Assembly: GCA_019973155.2 (NCBI GenBank)
Contig: BPQB01000071.1
Location: forward strand, 122,431 to 186,430
Reading direction: 5' to 3'
Length of the DNA stretch: 64,000 bases
From: Phanerochaete sordida
Lineage: Eukaryota; Basidiomycota; Agaricomycetes; Polyporales; Phanerochaetaceae
Shown here: one piece after another, positions 1 to 10,209 of the stretch
Layout of the letters: each line of letters opens with the position of its first letter
How positions within the stretch are numbered: position 1 is the first letter of the stretch
Position numbers and translations under genes: made by a program
Notes under the pieces: model-generated
What the model was told of the DNA's origin: nothing
The model's input: the letters and a program-made list of their open reading frames with translations, nothing else
The model's database searches: none

Positions 1-2
1 AG

Positions 3-554
3 CAGGAGGCCGACGAGGCGCGTAGCCGGCATCGCGCCGAGATCGCTGCCCGCGCAATCGCTCAGGGGAGCCCTATCCTCAAGCGCGGACACCGTTCGCG
101 GTCGCGGCCAGGGCGCTCGGGCATCGAGTCGGGCATCGAGACCCCCGACCGCTTCGCGAGCACGCAGCCGCACCCGCCGAGGCTCTCGCCGCGGCACGTG
201 CAGTTCCAGTCGCCGGACATGAGCGCGTCGAGCAGCTCGGCGTCGATCGCGGACCAGCACCACACGCACCACATGCACACCATGGAGCGCGACGCGACGC
301 TGCGCGGCGAGCGCGGCGCGCGCGACGACATCCACTCGCCCCGTGGCATGAACGGGAGCCGGAACCGCATACCGCGCGACCGCGACATCGACAGCGAGAA
401 CGCACGCACGCCGACTGCGTCTGTGGATGCCCGTCGGCGGCGCTCGCGGGACCGTCGTGGCGACATTGACGGTGACGCTCACCCGCGGAGGGCGTTTGCC
501 GTCTGGGGCCAGGACGAGAGCGACAGTGCTGCGAGCGACAGCGAGCCTTACTAG
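3..554 (+). CDS. C-terminal end of an unidentified low-complexity protein (5' part outside the window)
   Basis: The frame is open from the left edge and ends in TAG at 552-554, so this is the last exon of a gene that begins before the window. The roughly 183 visible residues are rich in Arg, Ser, Asp and His. They include a His-rich patch (HHTHHMHTM), Arg-rich stretches and an acidic end (WGQDESDSAASDSEPY). There is no catalytic motif or membrane segment, so this looks like a disordered cytoplasmic or nuclear tail. Charged, phosphorylation-prone tails of this kind occur in many fungal channels, transporters and signalling proteins, and I cannot assign a family. The opposite strand is also open here, but codon composition and the in-frame stop followed by AT-richer sequence favour the plus strand. 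Confidence 0.6.
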   Translation, partial: QEADEARSRHRAEIAARAIAQGSPILKRGHRSRSRPGRSGIESGIETPDRFASTQPHPPRLSPRHVQFQSPDMSASSSSASIADQHHTHHMHTMERDATLRGERGARDDIHSPRGMNGSRNRIPRDRDIDSENARTPTASVDARRRRSRDRRGDIDGDAHPRRAFAVWGQDESDSAASDSEPY

Positions 555-698
555 GGGACACTGCAGGGAGGTGGGTACACGGATGGGATTTATTAGACAA
601 TATGCATGTACTGATAGTACCGATAGAATTAACGCATGCATGTACATTATGTATTCCGTAGTCAATCTTGCAAACATAAAGGGGCATCTTTCAGCGTT

Positions 699-1902
699 CT
701 ACTCCTTGCCCGACTTGAGGCACTCCGCCCAGACGAACTCAGCCATCTCCTTCACCATGCCCGGCGTGCACTCGTGCTGGACGCCCGGCTGGATCACGAC
801 CTTCTTGACGCCGTCGGGCCCGACGTTCAAGCCCTGCACGAACTCCTCCGAGTACGCGAACGGCACGAGCGGGTCGCTCCCGCCGGACAGGACAAGCACC
901 TTCTTGCCCCAGAACGGGTTCGACGCGTCACCGGCGGTGTACGGCGCGCGCGCAGGGTCGTTACGCGCGATGTATGCACGTAGACTGTCTGTAAAGTACG
1001 GCGGCTCGAGCGGCACGCCCGAGTACTGTGCGCGCCGCGTGATGAGCTTCATGTAGTCCGGGCATGCGATGATGGGCACGGCGAGGCTGAGGCGCGGCTC
1101 TGCGGGGCTCGGTGAGTCGTGGAACTGTGGAGGGAAAAGAGGTGCATACCGTGGGTCAGAGCAATCCACGTCGAGTGACCGCCGAGGCTCTTTCCACCGA
1201 CAAGCCACTGCGCAATCTCGCGCTCGCCGGAGGGGAAGAGGTAGGAGGGCAGGAAGTCGATAAGGTACGAGACGTCCTGGGCGGTTCCAGCTGGGACAAG
1301 GTGAGTATATGCGCTGTTTCAATGAGGTCTGTGCAGGGACTGACTTTGGATGGCGTACATATCAATGCTGCATCACATTGCTCAGCATCGCAAGAAACGT
1401 ATGGTTCTTACAGGGACTTACGCATGTCGCTCGTTGTTTCCCTTCTTCCAAGCACCATTAGCATGCGCATCGACGAGCCTGTCACCATGGTTGCGTTGAT
1501 CCTACAGACTCCAAACGTCAGTATTGCCTCCTGAGCAGGTGCATCTACACTTACGAAGGTCACAACTATCAGGTCCAGCGCGCTCTTGTCATTGCAGCGC
1601 CTCTTCTGCCCGACCTGCTTGAGCATGTCCTCGACGATCCACTCGATGCCCTTCGCGGTGCCGGTGCGTCCGTGGAGGAAGAACATAACTGCGACGGGCC
1701 CTTTGTGCTCCGTGAGGTGCCGCTCCGAGTAGATGTGTACTGGGAGCCCGGCAATGACAATCGACTTCTTCGCCACCGTCATCGCAGATGTGAGATGCAT
1801 GTACAGGAGCAGGAGCGATGCAAAGATGATATACTGAAGTATCAGGGATGTTGTTGAGAAGATGCGAGGGATTCGTGGACGTGAGACAGATGCAAAGTCC
1901 AT
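699..1902 (-). CDS. alpha/beta-hydrolase-fold protein, five exons
   Basis: Spliced exons on the minus strand are 1902-1555, 1501-1422, 1367-1345, 1290-1150 and 1099-699, giving 330 codons. All introns are 50-54 bp with GT-AG ends. The chain has the alpha/beta hydrolase order: an N-terminal strand region with an oxyanion-type FFLHGRTG, then VTFDQRNHGDR, the nucleophile elbow GKSLGG (catalytic Ser), an acid in LSGGSDPLVPF and a late His in QPGVQHECTPG. All three catalytic positions are therefore present. The chosen ATG at 1902 adds about 40 residues with a hydrophobic stretch (ILQYIIFASLLLLY) that could anchor the enzyme; an alternative ATG at 1782 would give a soluble protein. The closest known class is the uncharacterised fungal esterase/dienelactone-hydrolase-like group, and the substrate is unknown. 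It is followed on the same strand by the transporter at 2457-3990, which is a separate gene. Confidence 0.85.
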
Positions 1903-2456
1903 GGGAGCCGCTTTGGCTGACCGCTGCCCGTATGTGGGTCACCCGCTGGCGGAAAGCTTTTCTCAGAGGCAATGCTCGACAGGTATGACATAATGCAGAA
2001 TATATTCCTCTGGAGCATCGTTTAGCTAAGACATTGGACGGGTGAGCTGCACACCAACATTTTGCGGTTGCGGATGGTGGTCGTCGTACTTCAAGATGCT
2101 GAGCGCCTTCAGGCGGGACTGATGCGCCATGTCCCGTTTTGGACGCACGACGGGGCGGGGCATTGTGGCGTACGGCCCGTTCTTGGCGGCCTAGAGCGCT
2201 GCCAAGCAATCTAGCAGGCCACCGCCAACCTAAGACCTCGCGGGCAGACGCTATCACCGTCGAAGTCAACCCGGGTCCCCTTGAGAAGCCCAGCGAAGTT
2301 GAGTTCGCAAAGTCATGACCACATTATACTCTAGTAATACACAAGCAATCTAAACATCATAAATGACGCACGAACAAATCCACGGCAGCCAACAGCGACA
2401 CATGCACAACTTCAAGACGACTCGCGCTCTGCAAAGGCCAGAGGGCGGGTGTCAAG
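1903..2456. other. intergenic region, 554 bp
   Basis: This holds the upstream region of the hydrolase and the 3' flank of the transporter, both on the minus strand. I see no additional gene. Open frames here overlap the hydrolase 5' end and lack recognisable motifs. Confidence 0.5.
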
Positions 2457-3990
2457 TTATGAGCGCTTGCTGTCGACGCGGAGGATCTCCTGAACCGTAC
2501 CATCCTTGGACTCGACGCGCGATGGCGCCTCGGTGTTGCCGCCCTCGAGGTCTTTGAGCTGCACGTCCGTGGGGTGGTAGTTGCCGAGGTACCAGTACAC
2601 GGCGGGCAGCCCGACGAAGAGCGCTCCCACGATGTTGCCAATGTACGATGCGATCAGCGACCTGTGGGAGCGGCATGGTCAGCTTCGACTGCAACTGCCA
2701 CGTTCCACTGCACTCACTTGCGGATGTACTCTGCGACGGTCAGCTGCAGGGGCGGAAGAAGGTCAGGGCTAGCTTTGCGGGCTTCGCGTGGGTACGTACG
2801 TCGGCGCCATACATGATTCCCAGCGGTACAGAGAACATGTTCGCAATGACTGCAGGGGACGTTCAGTTCCTGAAACTTGGCGGGCGCAGCAGCTTCTTAC
2901 CGTGGTCGAAGCCGCATGCAACGAAGACCCAGATGGGGAACCACGCAGAGATGATCTGCGGCGCACCTCAGCACAAATGTCTCGCTCAGAGGCGGCCGTA
3001 CGCACCTTGGAAATCGTGTCGCGCGCACCGTACGCCTGCCAGACCGCGACGCAGACGAGCCAGTTGCAGCCGATGCCGCGCAGGAAGATCTGGTGCCACT
3101 CCGGGTCCGACGCCTTGTGCCTGGGGAACATGGGGTCAATCGCGATTCGCGCAGGGCACCCAATCGCAGCGCGTGCTCACATGGCGAAGGTGACCGCGAA
3201 GGACTTGTACGGGTCCGTCTCGATGACACCGCTGTCTATATGCGGGAAGGGAAGCAGGCGGTGAGGACAGGGCCCGGGTACGGGGTGACAGCGGGGGAAG
3301 GCACGCACACTTGGTGATGATCGCCGCGAAGAACAGACTGCCCACTAGGTTGCCGAAGGTCACTGCGCGCGAAGGTCAGTGGGCGTGGCGTGCGCGTCGC
3401 GCATCGAGGCGGGCTCACCGATGATCCAGTTGAGCGGGAGCGACCAGAATGGAATCGCGCCCTTGATGATTGCCATGGGAAAGACCTGCGTGACATCATT
3501 GCCGAGGGTCAGGCTTCCGTCCGGTCCTGAGTCGGATGGAGAAGCAGGGAGACGCACCAGCATGTTGCTTGTGAGCAGTTCATGGCCGCCGAGCACGATC
3601 CTAAACGTGATGGATTACAGTTAGCGTCCGAGCTGTGCTGCCTGCGCGTCCTGGGCGGCGTAGATAGGGCCCATTTAGACGACGTACATGACCAATCCGA
3701 CGGGGAAGACGAAGCCGCCGAGAACCTTCAGGAGTCCCGGGTTGGAGGTGTTGAGGGATGGTGAGCCACCCTGGATGACTTCTGAAAGCAATCCACCGAA
3801 GGAGAGGAGTATCCCGGCAGTGAACTGGTCGTGGGATCAGCCACAGTGGGTCATAGGCGGAGGCTGGAAGCCAACATACCGCCTTCATGAAGATCTTGAG
3901 GGGGTGCGTGTTGTGCTTGTACACGGCAAGCTCAACCATCGTCACCGCCACGTCCTGGGGCTTCATCGTGCTGACCGTCTGGTACGACAT
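2457..3990 (-). CDS. formate/nitrite transporter (FNT) family channel, 11 exons
   Basis: Exons on the minus strand are 3990-3880, 3824-3688, 3600-3558, 3485-3419, 3362-3311, 3231-3181, 3120-3006, 2955-2901, 2849-2800, 2743-2718 and 2661-2457, giving 303 codons, the usual FNT length. Every junction is GT-AG and keeps frame. FNT proteins are six-helix pentameric channels moving formate, nitrite or related monovalent anions across a membrane. Family features are visible: AGILLSFGGLLSEV in helix 1, the re-entrant loop segment LGGHELLTSNMLVFP in helix 2, GNLVGSLFFAAI, GCNWLVCVAVWQA with the conserved Asn, and the last helix SLIASYIGNIVGALFVG before an acidic C-tail. The start is the ATG opening MSYQTVSTMKPQDV. 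Nitrite or formate uptake is the expected role; the substrate cannot be decided from sequence. No nitrate-assimilation neighbours are present. Confidence 0.92.
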
Positions 3991-6018
3991 GGCTCGTCGG
4001 GTCAAGGGTCGTGCAAGAGGTACGGGAAGAGATGTGCCTCTGGGAGAAGGACCGCCTGAGGCTCGCCTGGGCTGGGAATAGCAACACAGAGAAAGGGTTA
4101 GACCATTGCGCCGGGGAGTCTTATAAGGAGACGGGGAGCATACCTGAATTAGCGGCGGCAGTCTCCACACGAACAACACACGGCCCATCAAACTGAAACT
4201 GGCTCTCGTCTGCCGGCTGGGATCATCAGACCAAACGCCAGCTGCCCGCCGCAGTGGGCCATTCGGCGTTGCACCTCGGCGCAAGACCACGCACCGATGC
4301 GGAAGGTGAACCGTTTCCCCGCCATCCGCGCGTTGATGCTCGGATAGACGCTGCATTCATCAGAATCCCAGAATCCCACCGTCGCAGCGGCACGCCAGAT
4401 ACTGCGCGACAGGCGACCCCGGCCTGCACGTCCAAAATTACTCTGGCTCTTGATGTGCACCTCGAGGGTCTCGGAGCACTCGCGTGTGCGCGTCCTAGAC
4501 CGAACGCTAGGCTTCGGCGAATGCGATGCAGGGACCACTTTCCCTTCTAGATTGTGAGACAACCGCCTGCTATACGTGTGCTTTGCGCAGTGAGCTCACC
4601 CGCTTCTGGTCCGCTGATATGGGAGAACGTATGGGCGCGAATCCGAGATCAATGGGGTGCCATCGTGAGAGGCCGCGCTTGGACCCTGTATGGTTGGTCA
4701 CTAACATGCTATTTTAGGCATGTTTTGGTCGCAAAATCGGCCTTTTTGGCGCATATTGTGATGTGAATTGTCGTCCGGGCGATTGGGTGTCAAAGTAAAC
4801 GGAAAGGACAGGCCTCCTGATAGAGAGTCCACAAGGGCTGTACTGATGTCGATAAAGTACCGTAAGAACCGCCACTCCATCCTGTCCACTTGCCATTCAT
4901 ACCTTTCAAAAGCACATGCTGGGTTCTTGACATTTTCGCTCGGGAAATGCCCTTGCTGTGCTTGAGTAAGGTCGCGAACGCTCAGCGGGTGGCAATTTCT
5001 GTGACTTTCAAGGCACGACATGTCCCTGAACGTGGCTTCAATACGAGGAAAAGGCTGCCGAAAGCTCCAACGCATACAGTCGGCTGAAACAGCCGGCATG
5101 GATGCGACGTTGGAGATGACGAACATCCTAGATCTGTGCAAAAGTCTCAGGCAGATGTCCTGCTGCGGTGGCGCAGTGGACTTACAGCTCCAGACAGCCG
5201 TGTGCGAGCGCTGCTCTAATCTGGGGGCGGCGCCGCATCCTTCAGTCTCTCCAGAGTAACGACGCGGCGTCCCTGCACGAAAAGCTTCCGAGCAGCTTCC
5301 GCCGGGCCCTCGGTGGTCGCGATACGGTGGGAACGAGCCAATCCCATGCGTGTATACGCAGGCACGGGCGATCGTCGTGCTTCGCGCTCCCTGCAAGCTT
5401 CGCTTCGTCTAGTTCTTGCCGCGAGTGCCGCGGGCTGTGTCATGCCGAAGCCCTCTGCTCGGTAGGCTAGAGAGTGAACTGGAGCGAGGGATCACGACAT
5501 AGGTTCGCGCGCAGGATGTTCCGAACGTGGTGTCGAGATGTCGGTGGTGCGGAGCGAGTGCGGCCGAATCACATTTGCTCTGTTTGGGATAGGTTTCGGG
5601 CTAAATGTGAGTTATCTATAGGCATACTCAGAGTTAAAGAATCTACCTCGTCATGGTATGATATTTCAGGACCGTTTACTCGTCGTGGTGGTCGCGGCGA
5701 GGGACGAGGACGACACGCCCGCCCGCAGAAGATTATGGCGCTTATGTACTTAGATTCCCACGGCCCTCCTTCCACCTCTCCCCCATCTTCGTGGACCCGC
5801 CGCTCTTCTTACACGCATAACTCACGCTCACGCGTAAATACTGCTTGAGGTGCTTGCATTAAAACCTCGGACAATGAGAGAGGTGAGGCATCCACAGCAA
5901 TATTACGATCAGCTCGCTGGATGCAAAGCGTTCTCTGCTGAACTTCCCCAATTACCCTCGCATACCAATTGAGGGAAGAGCAGTAAGTGCACTGCGCAAC
6001 CTACAGGGTACTATCCAG
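3991..6018. other. gene-poor region upstream of the transporter
   Basis: About 2 kb without a convincing coding exon. Open frames on both strands (for example near 4188-4562, 4701-5396 and 5474-5848) show no family motif, no coherent splice pattern and poor codon use. The first few hundred bases presumably contain the promoter of the transporter that starts at 3990. Confidence 0.45.
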
Positions 6019-6020
6019 TC

Positions 6021-6522
6021 TGGGGAAGTGAACATAATAGGGAAGTGAACACTTTTGAGAAAATCGCGCCTCACGTCCTGCACTGTGCGCAAACACCCTT
6101 ATGAAATTCATATAAATGCTTGCGAGTCCTCTAGCCTGCTACTACCAGAACCACGGCTCAATCCTGTGAAGGGATGCTGAACATAAATTCATTCAGTGCG
6201 CACGGGCGTGACCCTCCGCTTTACCGCCCGTGACGTGGTTTGATCTCCGATGATGCGACAGATGACTGGTGGCCAATAGAAAGCGAGGTTTTGGCGCTCC
6301 TTTGTCGGAGTCCCATATCTCTGTGTGACGCTGTGTGACAAATGATCAGCGCAGGAGTCTCCTCGTCGTGAGCGTTCTTCTCGAGCAATCCCTCAGCAGA
6401 TATATTCGTAAAATTGTTGACAGGTTTATTAGATGCTATCCTCAGTGCCTCTAGCTCGCAGAGAGAAATACACAAGATTTGAGCGAGCGGGTACAGAAGT
6501 GAACAGATAGTTCACTTCCCCA
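6021..6522. mobile_element. putative MITE-like inverted-repeat element (GGGGAAGTGAAC type)
   Basis: The segment is bounded by 13-bp inverted repeats, TGGGGAAGTGAAC at 6021-6033 and its reverse complement at 6510-6522. Next to the left end a second direct copy (GGGAAGTGAAC, about 6040-6050) follows; next to the right end GAAGTGAAC stands directly before the inverted copy, forming a small hairpin. The roughly 500-bp interior encodes nothing recognisable. The layout resembles the element at 16967-17571, suggesting a related non-autonomous family. I cannot identify a clear target-site duplication, so this copy may be old. Confidence 0.45.
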
Positions 6523-6534
6523 TACGGGATAGTA

Positions 6535-6668
6535 TGACACCCCAATGCGACACCCACCCAGCCCGCGACACCTGCCTTTCCAGGCAACTCTTGTAAGCCA
6601 AGCGCTCGATAAGGCCTGCCTGAGCGTAGGCGCTGTCGCACTGAGGGGGGTGTCGCACTGGGGTGTCA
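6535..6668. mobile_element. 134-bp miniature inverted-repeat element with TA flanks
   Basis: The ends are TGACACCCCAATGCGACACC... at 6535 and a nearly perfect inverted copy ending at 6668: 21 bp with one A/G difference. Both ends are flanked directly by TA (6533-6534 and 6669-6670), as expected for a Tc1/mariner-type target-site duplication. There is no coding capacity. It lies 12 bp from the right end of the preceding element. Confidence 0.6.
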
Positions 6669-6670
6669 TA

Positions 6671-9600
6671 CCCTGTATTTGTATCAGGTTTCGGGCTTAA
6701 TATAATATACTTTCCTAGCCGATTTATATCCCTTAGACCCTCCGTCGTCATTCGCGGAAAGCCATCAGACAAGGACTGTACACCCGACGCTACAACTCTG
6801 AGGGGACGTCCGCTTGGGCAATGCGATCTCGCGACCTAATTGGTTTGGATACCATTTCTGTTTGGCAGAACCCATACCCTTGGGCCGACGCTCGCCAGCA
6901 TCGTGTCGGCCGTCGGCACTATTCCCGAAAGGGCTTCCTGCCATGACTCTCCCGCCATAGGCGCAACGCGCCAGGTCGTATCCTGCACTTCGTATCTTCT
7001 TCCTGATCTATGCTATGCAATAACGTTAAGGTAGGAACTCAATATACTGTCAATCGCACGAGGTCAACAGAGTCTAATCTACATCTGACCAAAGACCAGG
7101 GTATGTGCGCGATCGCAGGCACGTCTAAAATTCTATGACGAAATCTCCGCTCAATTCACCTCATAGCAGGCCATGTTAGCGCTATTAGCTCAATTGCGAT
7201 CTTAGTGCCTCGCCTTCATGCAATACGAAACCTGCTGCTTCCTCCGATACACGCCTATCACATCGGTACTATCATCACCTCGATCTGCGGCACACTAGAT
7301 GCGCTGCAGCAGGCAGATGGCGCTACAAGGCCTTGACAAGCTGCCTCTCGTCGAACATCCATGCTTGCGCCTCGGAACCCCCATCCCGACCACTGCGCGG
7401 GGTAGCCGTCCAACGTCGCGCACAATGAAGGCGGCCGAGGCTCGCCGCCAAGCAAATCTTCGACGCTGTCGCGGGCTGTCGTCGCACCTTTGCAATACCT
7501 GCCACCTTCGCCCACGTGTAAGCACTGGACAATTGAGTCGCCGGCCGGCCCTGATCCCAGTTAACGTTAGCGTTCGCCCCGCCCGTCAGCGATAGGCTGC
7601 GACCCGCCCAGATCTTCAAATTTGCAATCGCGCAGCCCTCGTCTGATCCGGCGGCGGCCCCACAGGAGCGTGCTTCTGCAAATCCGGGGACAGCGCGCGG
7701 CTCCGCCTGATGCGTGCCATGCGTCGGTGTCGTAGAGACAGTACGTCGCAGCCAATCTCTCCACGCATGCGCTAATGTCGCCATAAGCCCTCGCTCAGTC
7801 CTATTGGACGACGCGCTATCTGTACGAACCTTGGCAGCGCACATTGTCTTATCCTCGAGCCAGGGTAACTACTGTCCAACCTACGCCACGCGTATTCTTC
7901 GGCTGCGATATTCGGCCAAGCCCGCCACGGGCTCATGTACTATCCACCATACAGATATTGCTCTATCTGACACCTCCATATCCATGCTGCCCGATCCTCA
8001 CACCGGCACAGCACAAGCCACCGATAGCATCGTCGGCGGTGGCGTACCCGGGCCTCTCGTCGCTAGCACCATCGGCCTCGCCCAAGTCGGCCGTAGGCAC
8101 TTATCCACCACTCATCTCACTCTGCTGACCTGCCGTTCACAGGCTTTCTACGCAGTGGATGTCTTGAGTGACCAACAAGGACCGTGACGCGCCCCGATAA
8201 CGTCGCACAGCTGACGCTGGGCACCACTCGCGTCCGCACACCCCGCGCTCATGGTCGCGCGCTCCCGCCTGCGCGACGCCGGGCGGGACGTCCGCGTGTA
8301 CACACTTTCTCCCTCCAGCGACTCTAGCTCAAGATACTCATACACGCAGCACCGTCGATGGCTGTGTTGCTCCATGTTTTTTTACCGTGCGCTCAAACAA
8401 GCCGTGCTCAGCTGTACGTTCGCTGTTCGTTAGTGCGACCCCCAGCCGCCTTGATGTCACGTCGGGGTTCGAGAAGGGCGATTGCAGGATGAGGAATGCC
8501 TTCGAAAGGTGCGCTCTATGCGATATAAACGCTGCTACGAGCTGATGCTATATTCAAATCAAGGCAGCGGAAAGTGGATTGCGAGCATGCTCTTCTGGGA
8601 AATGTTCATCTGTGGCGATGTCGACAACGTCGCTATGGACTCTGATCTCGCATTGTGAGTCGATGTGAGAGCGGGATTAGGTACGGTTTACCACCGCTCT
8701 CTATGAAGGCATCCTCGGACATACTGGCAGGGTCTTAACACGTCGCGTGCGGCCATGGAGCGACAAGAGATTCTCACGCGGCTGCATTCGCACACGTCAG
8801 ACCCCAGAGGCGGATGGAGAGCAAGCAGTCATTCGTGAGCGCCCTGATCCGGAGGATGCTCGTCCATGGCAATGCAGAGTACGTCCGTTGCGTCCAATTT
8901 CTGAGTCTCTCGAAGGTCACAGTGAGCGTAGCTACTGTATGTCTGCGACCAGGCAGTCGCATTCGAGAACGCCAAGCTTTCCCTTACCTCCGTATCTAGC
9001 GTGTCCCTAATTAATATTGTGCAGAGAGGAGCGTACCAACGCGAACAAGATATTCCATCACGCGTGTATCAGCAGCGACAGCCACGAAGCGGTCCTCCTC
9101 GCTGACCCCGTCGACACGCTCAAGCTCTCCGCACATGCTATTGAGGAAGGCGCGTGGCAGCACCCTGGGGCTTATGCGACAGTGCCCGCCAGGAGTGGTA
9201 GAACGACGTGCGCTCCCCCATCACGTCCTGTTTGTTGCGCGGACGCTGACACACGTTCATTTAGTCACATATGCGCTCCTAAATGATCCATACATCCGTG
9301 TTCCGGACTGCTTAGTACGCCTTTCTAAAGGCGCAGTGGATATGCGTGGGCAGGCGCAGGGTAAGTGGCGCTTCGGCTCGGCGTATGTTCACAGGCCAGT
9401 GACGATGTTAATGAAGCACTCGAGGCGTGAAAGGTAAAGGATATGTGGAAAGCAGTGATTATCAAGCACTCTGTACCTTAGCATGGCCCGACTACGGTGC
9501 GTAGCGTGTAAGCTCGGCGTCGACGTCAACGTCCGATTGTTAGTACTTACTACGAGCCCAGGACAATGCCGCGCAGCCATATCATTCGGTCATCTCTATG

Positions 9601-10209
9601 CGTGTTGCGTGCAGTAGCTAGTGGCATCTCTCCATGCGTGTTCCGCATGTCAAGCTCACGTCAGTGCAGAAAGTGGAAAATGTTTGTGGCGAGCAGCGAG
9701 GCACCATGATCTGTACCACAAGAGCTGCTTAGTAAATGAATCATTTATACTTGCGGCCACAGGAAGGCAGTGAAAGGAAGGTGTGGGGACGAGATGGCTG
9801 CAATTACTTCACCTCGATGTGCGTGGACCCAGGGCGCCGGCTCTGGGTCAGGAAGATCGTACATAGCACACGCTCTAAATGAAAATTACCTCGGCCACAT
9901 CGGTCGGTGGGCATGCATGGCGTCTTAGAATTTTATACAAAGCGATATTCATCAATGTCTGAGACCTTACAGCGTGCGGATATTGGTATCGCCACTCGCC
10001 ACACAAGCGCGGGGAGCGCCGCGAGTCCCGAAATGGAAACGTTGTTCAACGCAGTCTTTGTCTCTCGCTCTCACATCCATTCTGGCCACATCCCTGCCAC
10101 ACGCTTGAATCGTTCATCAGAGGCCACGTATCACGCTCACAATGCTGCGAGAACGTACGGAAGATATAAGTGCAGCTGCAAGAGGTGGTGTTGCCGCAAA
10201 CCCCCCACC
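6671..10209. other. gene-poor region, no supported gene
   Basis: About 3.5 kb with only short overlapping open frames on both strands (for example 7323-7844 minus, 7844-8187 plus, 8747-9010 plus). None shows a domain motif or a convincing exon chain. A membrane-protein-like start near 7984 could be a decayed gene, but it cannot be extended. Confidence 0.4.

Noticed and set aside
427..1056. 209-codon plus-strand ORF over the first gene end and the hydrolase
   Set aside because: It overlaps the 3' end of the first gene and the last exon of the hydrolase in unrelated frames.
7984..9010. Possible second DUF6534-type membrane gene
   Set aside because: An N-terminal-like hydrophobic start near 7984 cannot be extended through plausible splice sites, and later frames show no family blocks.
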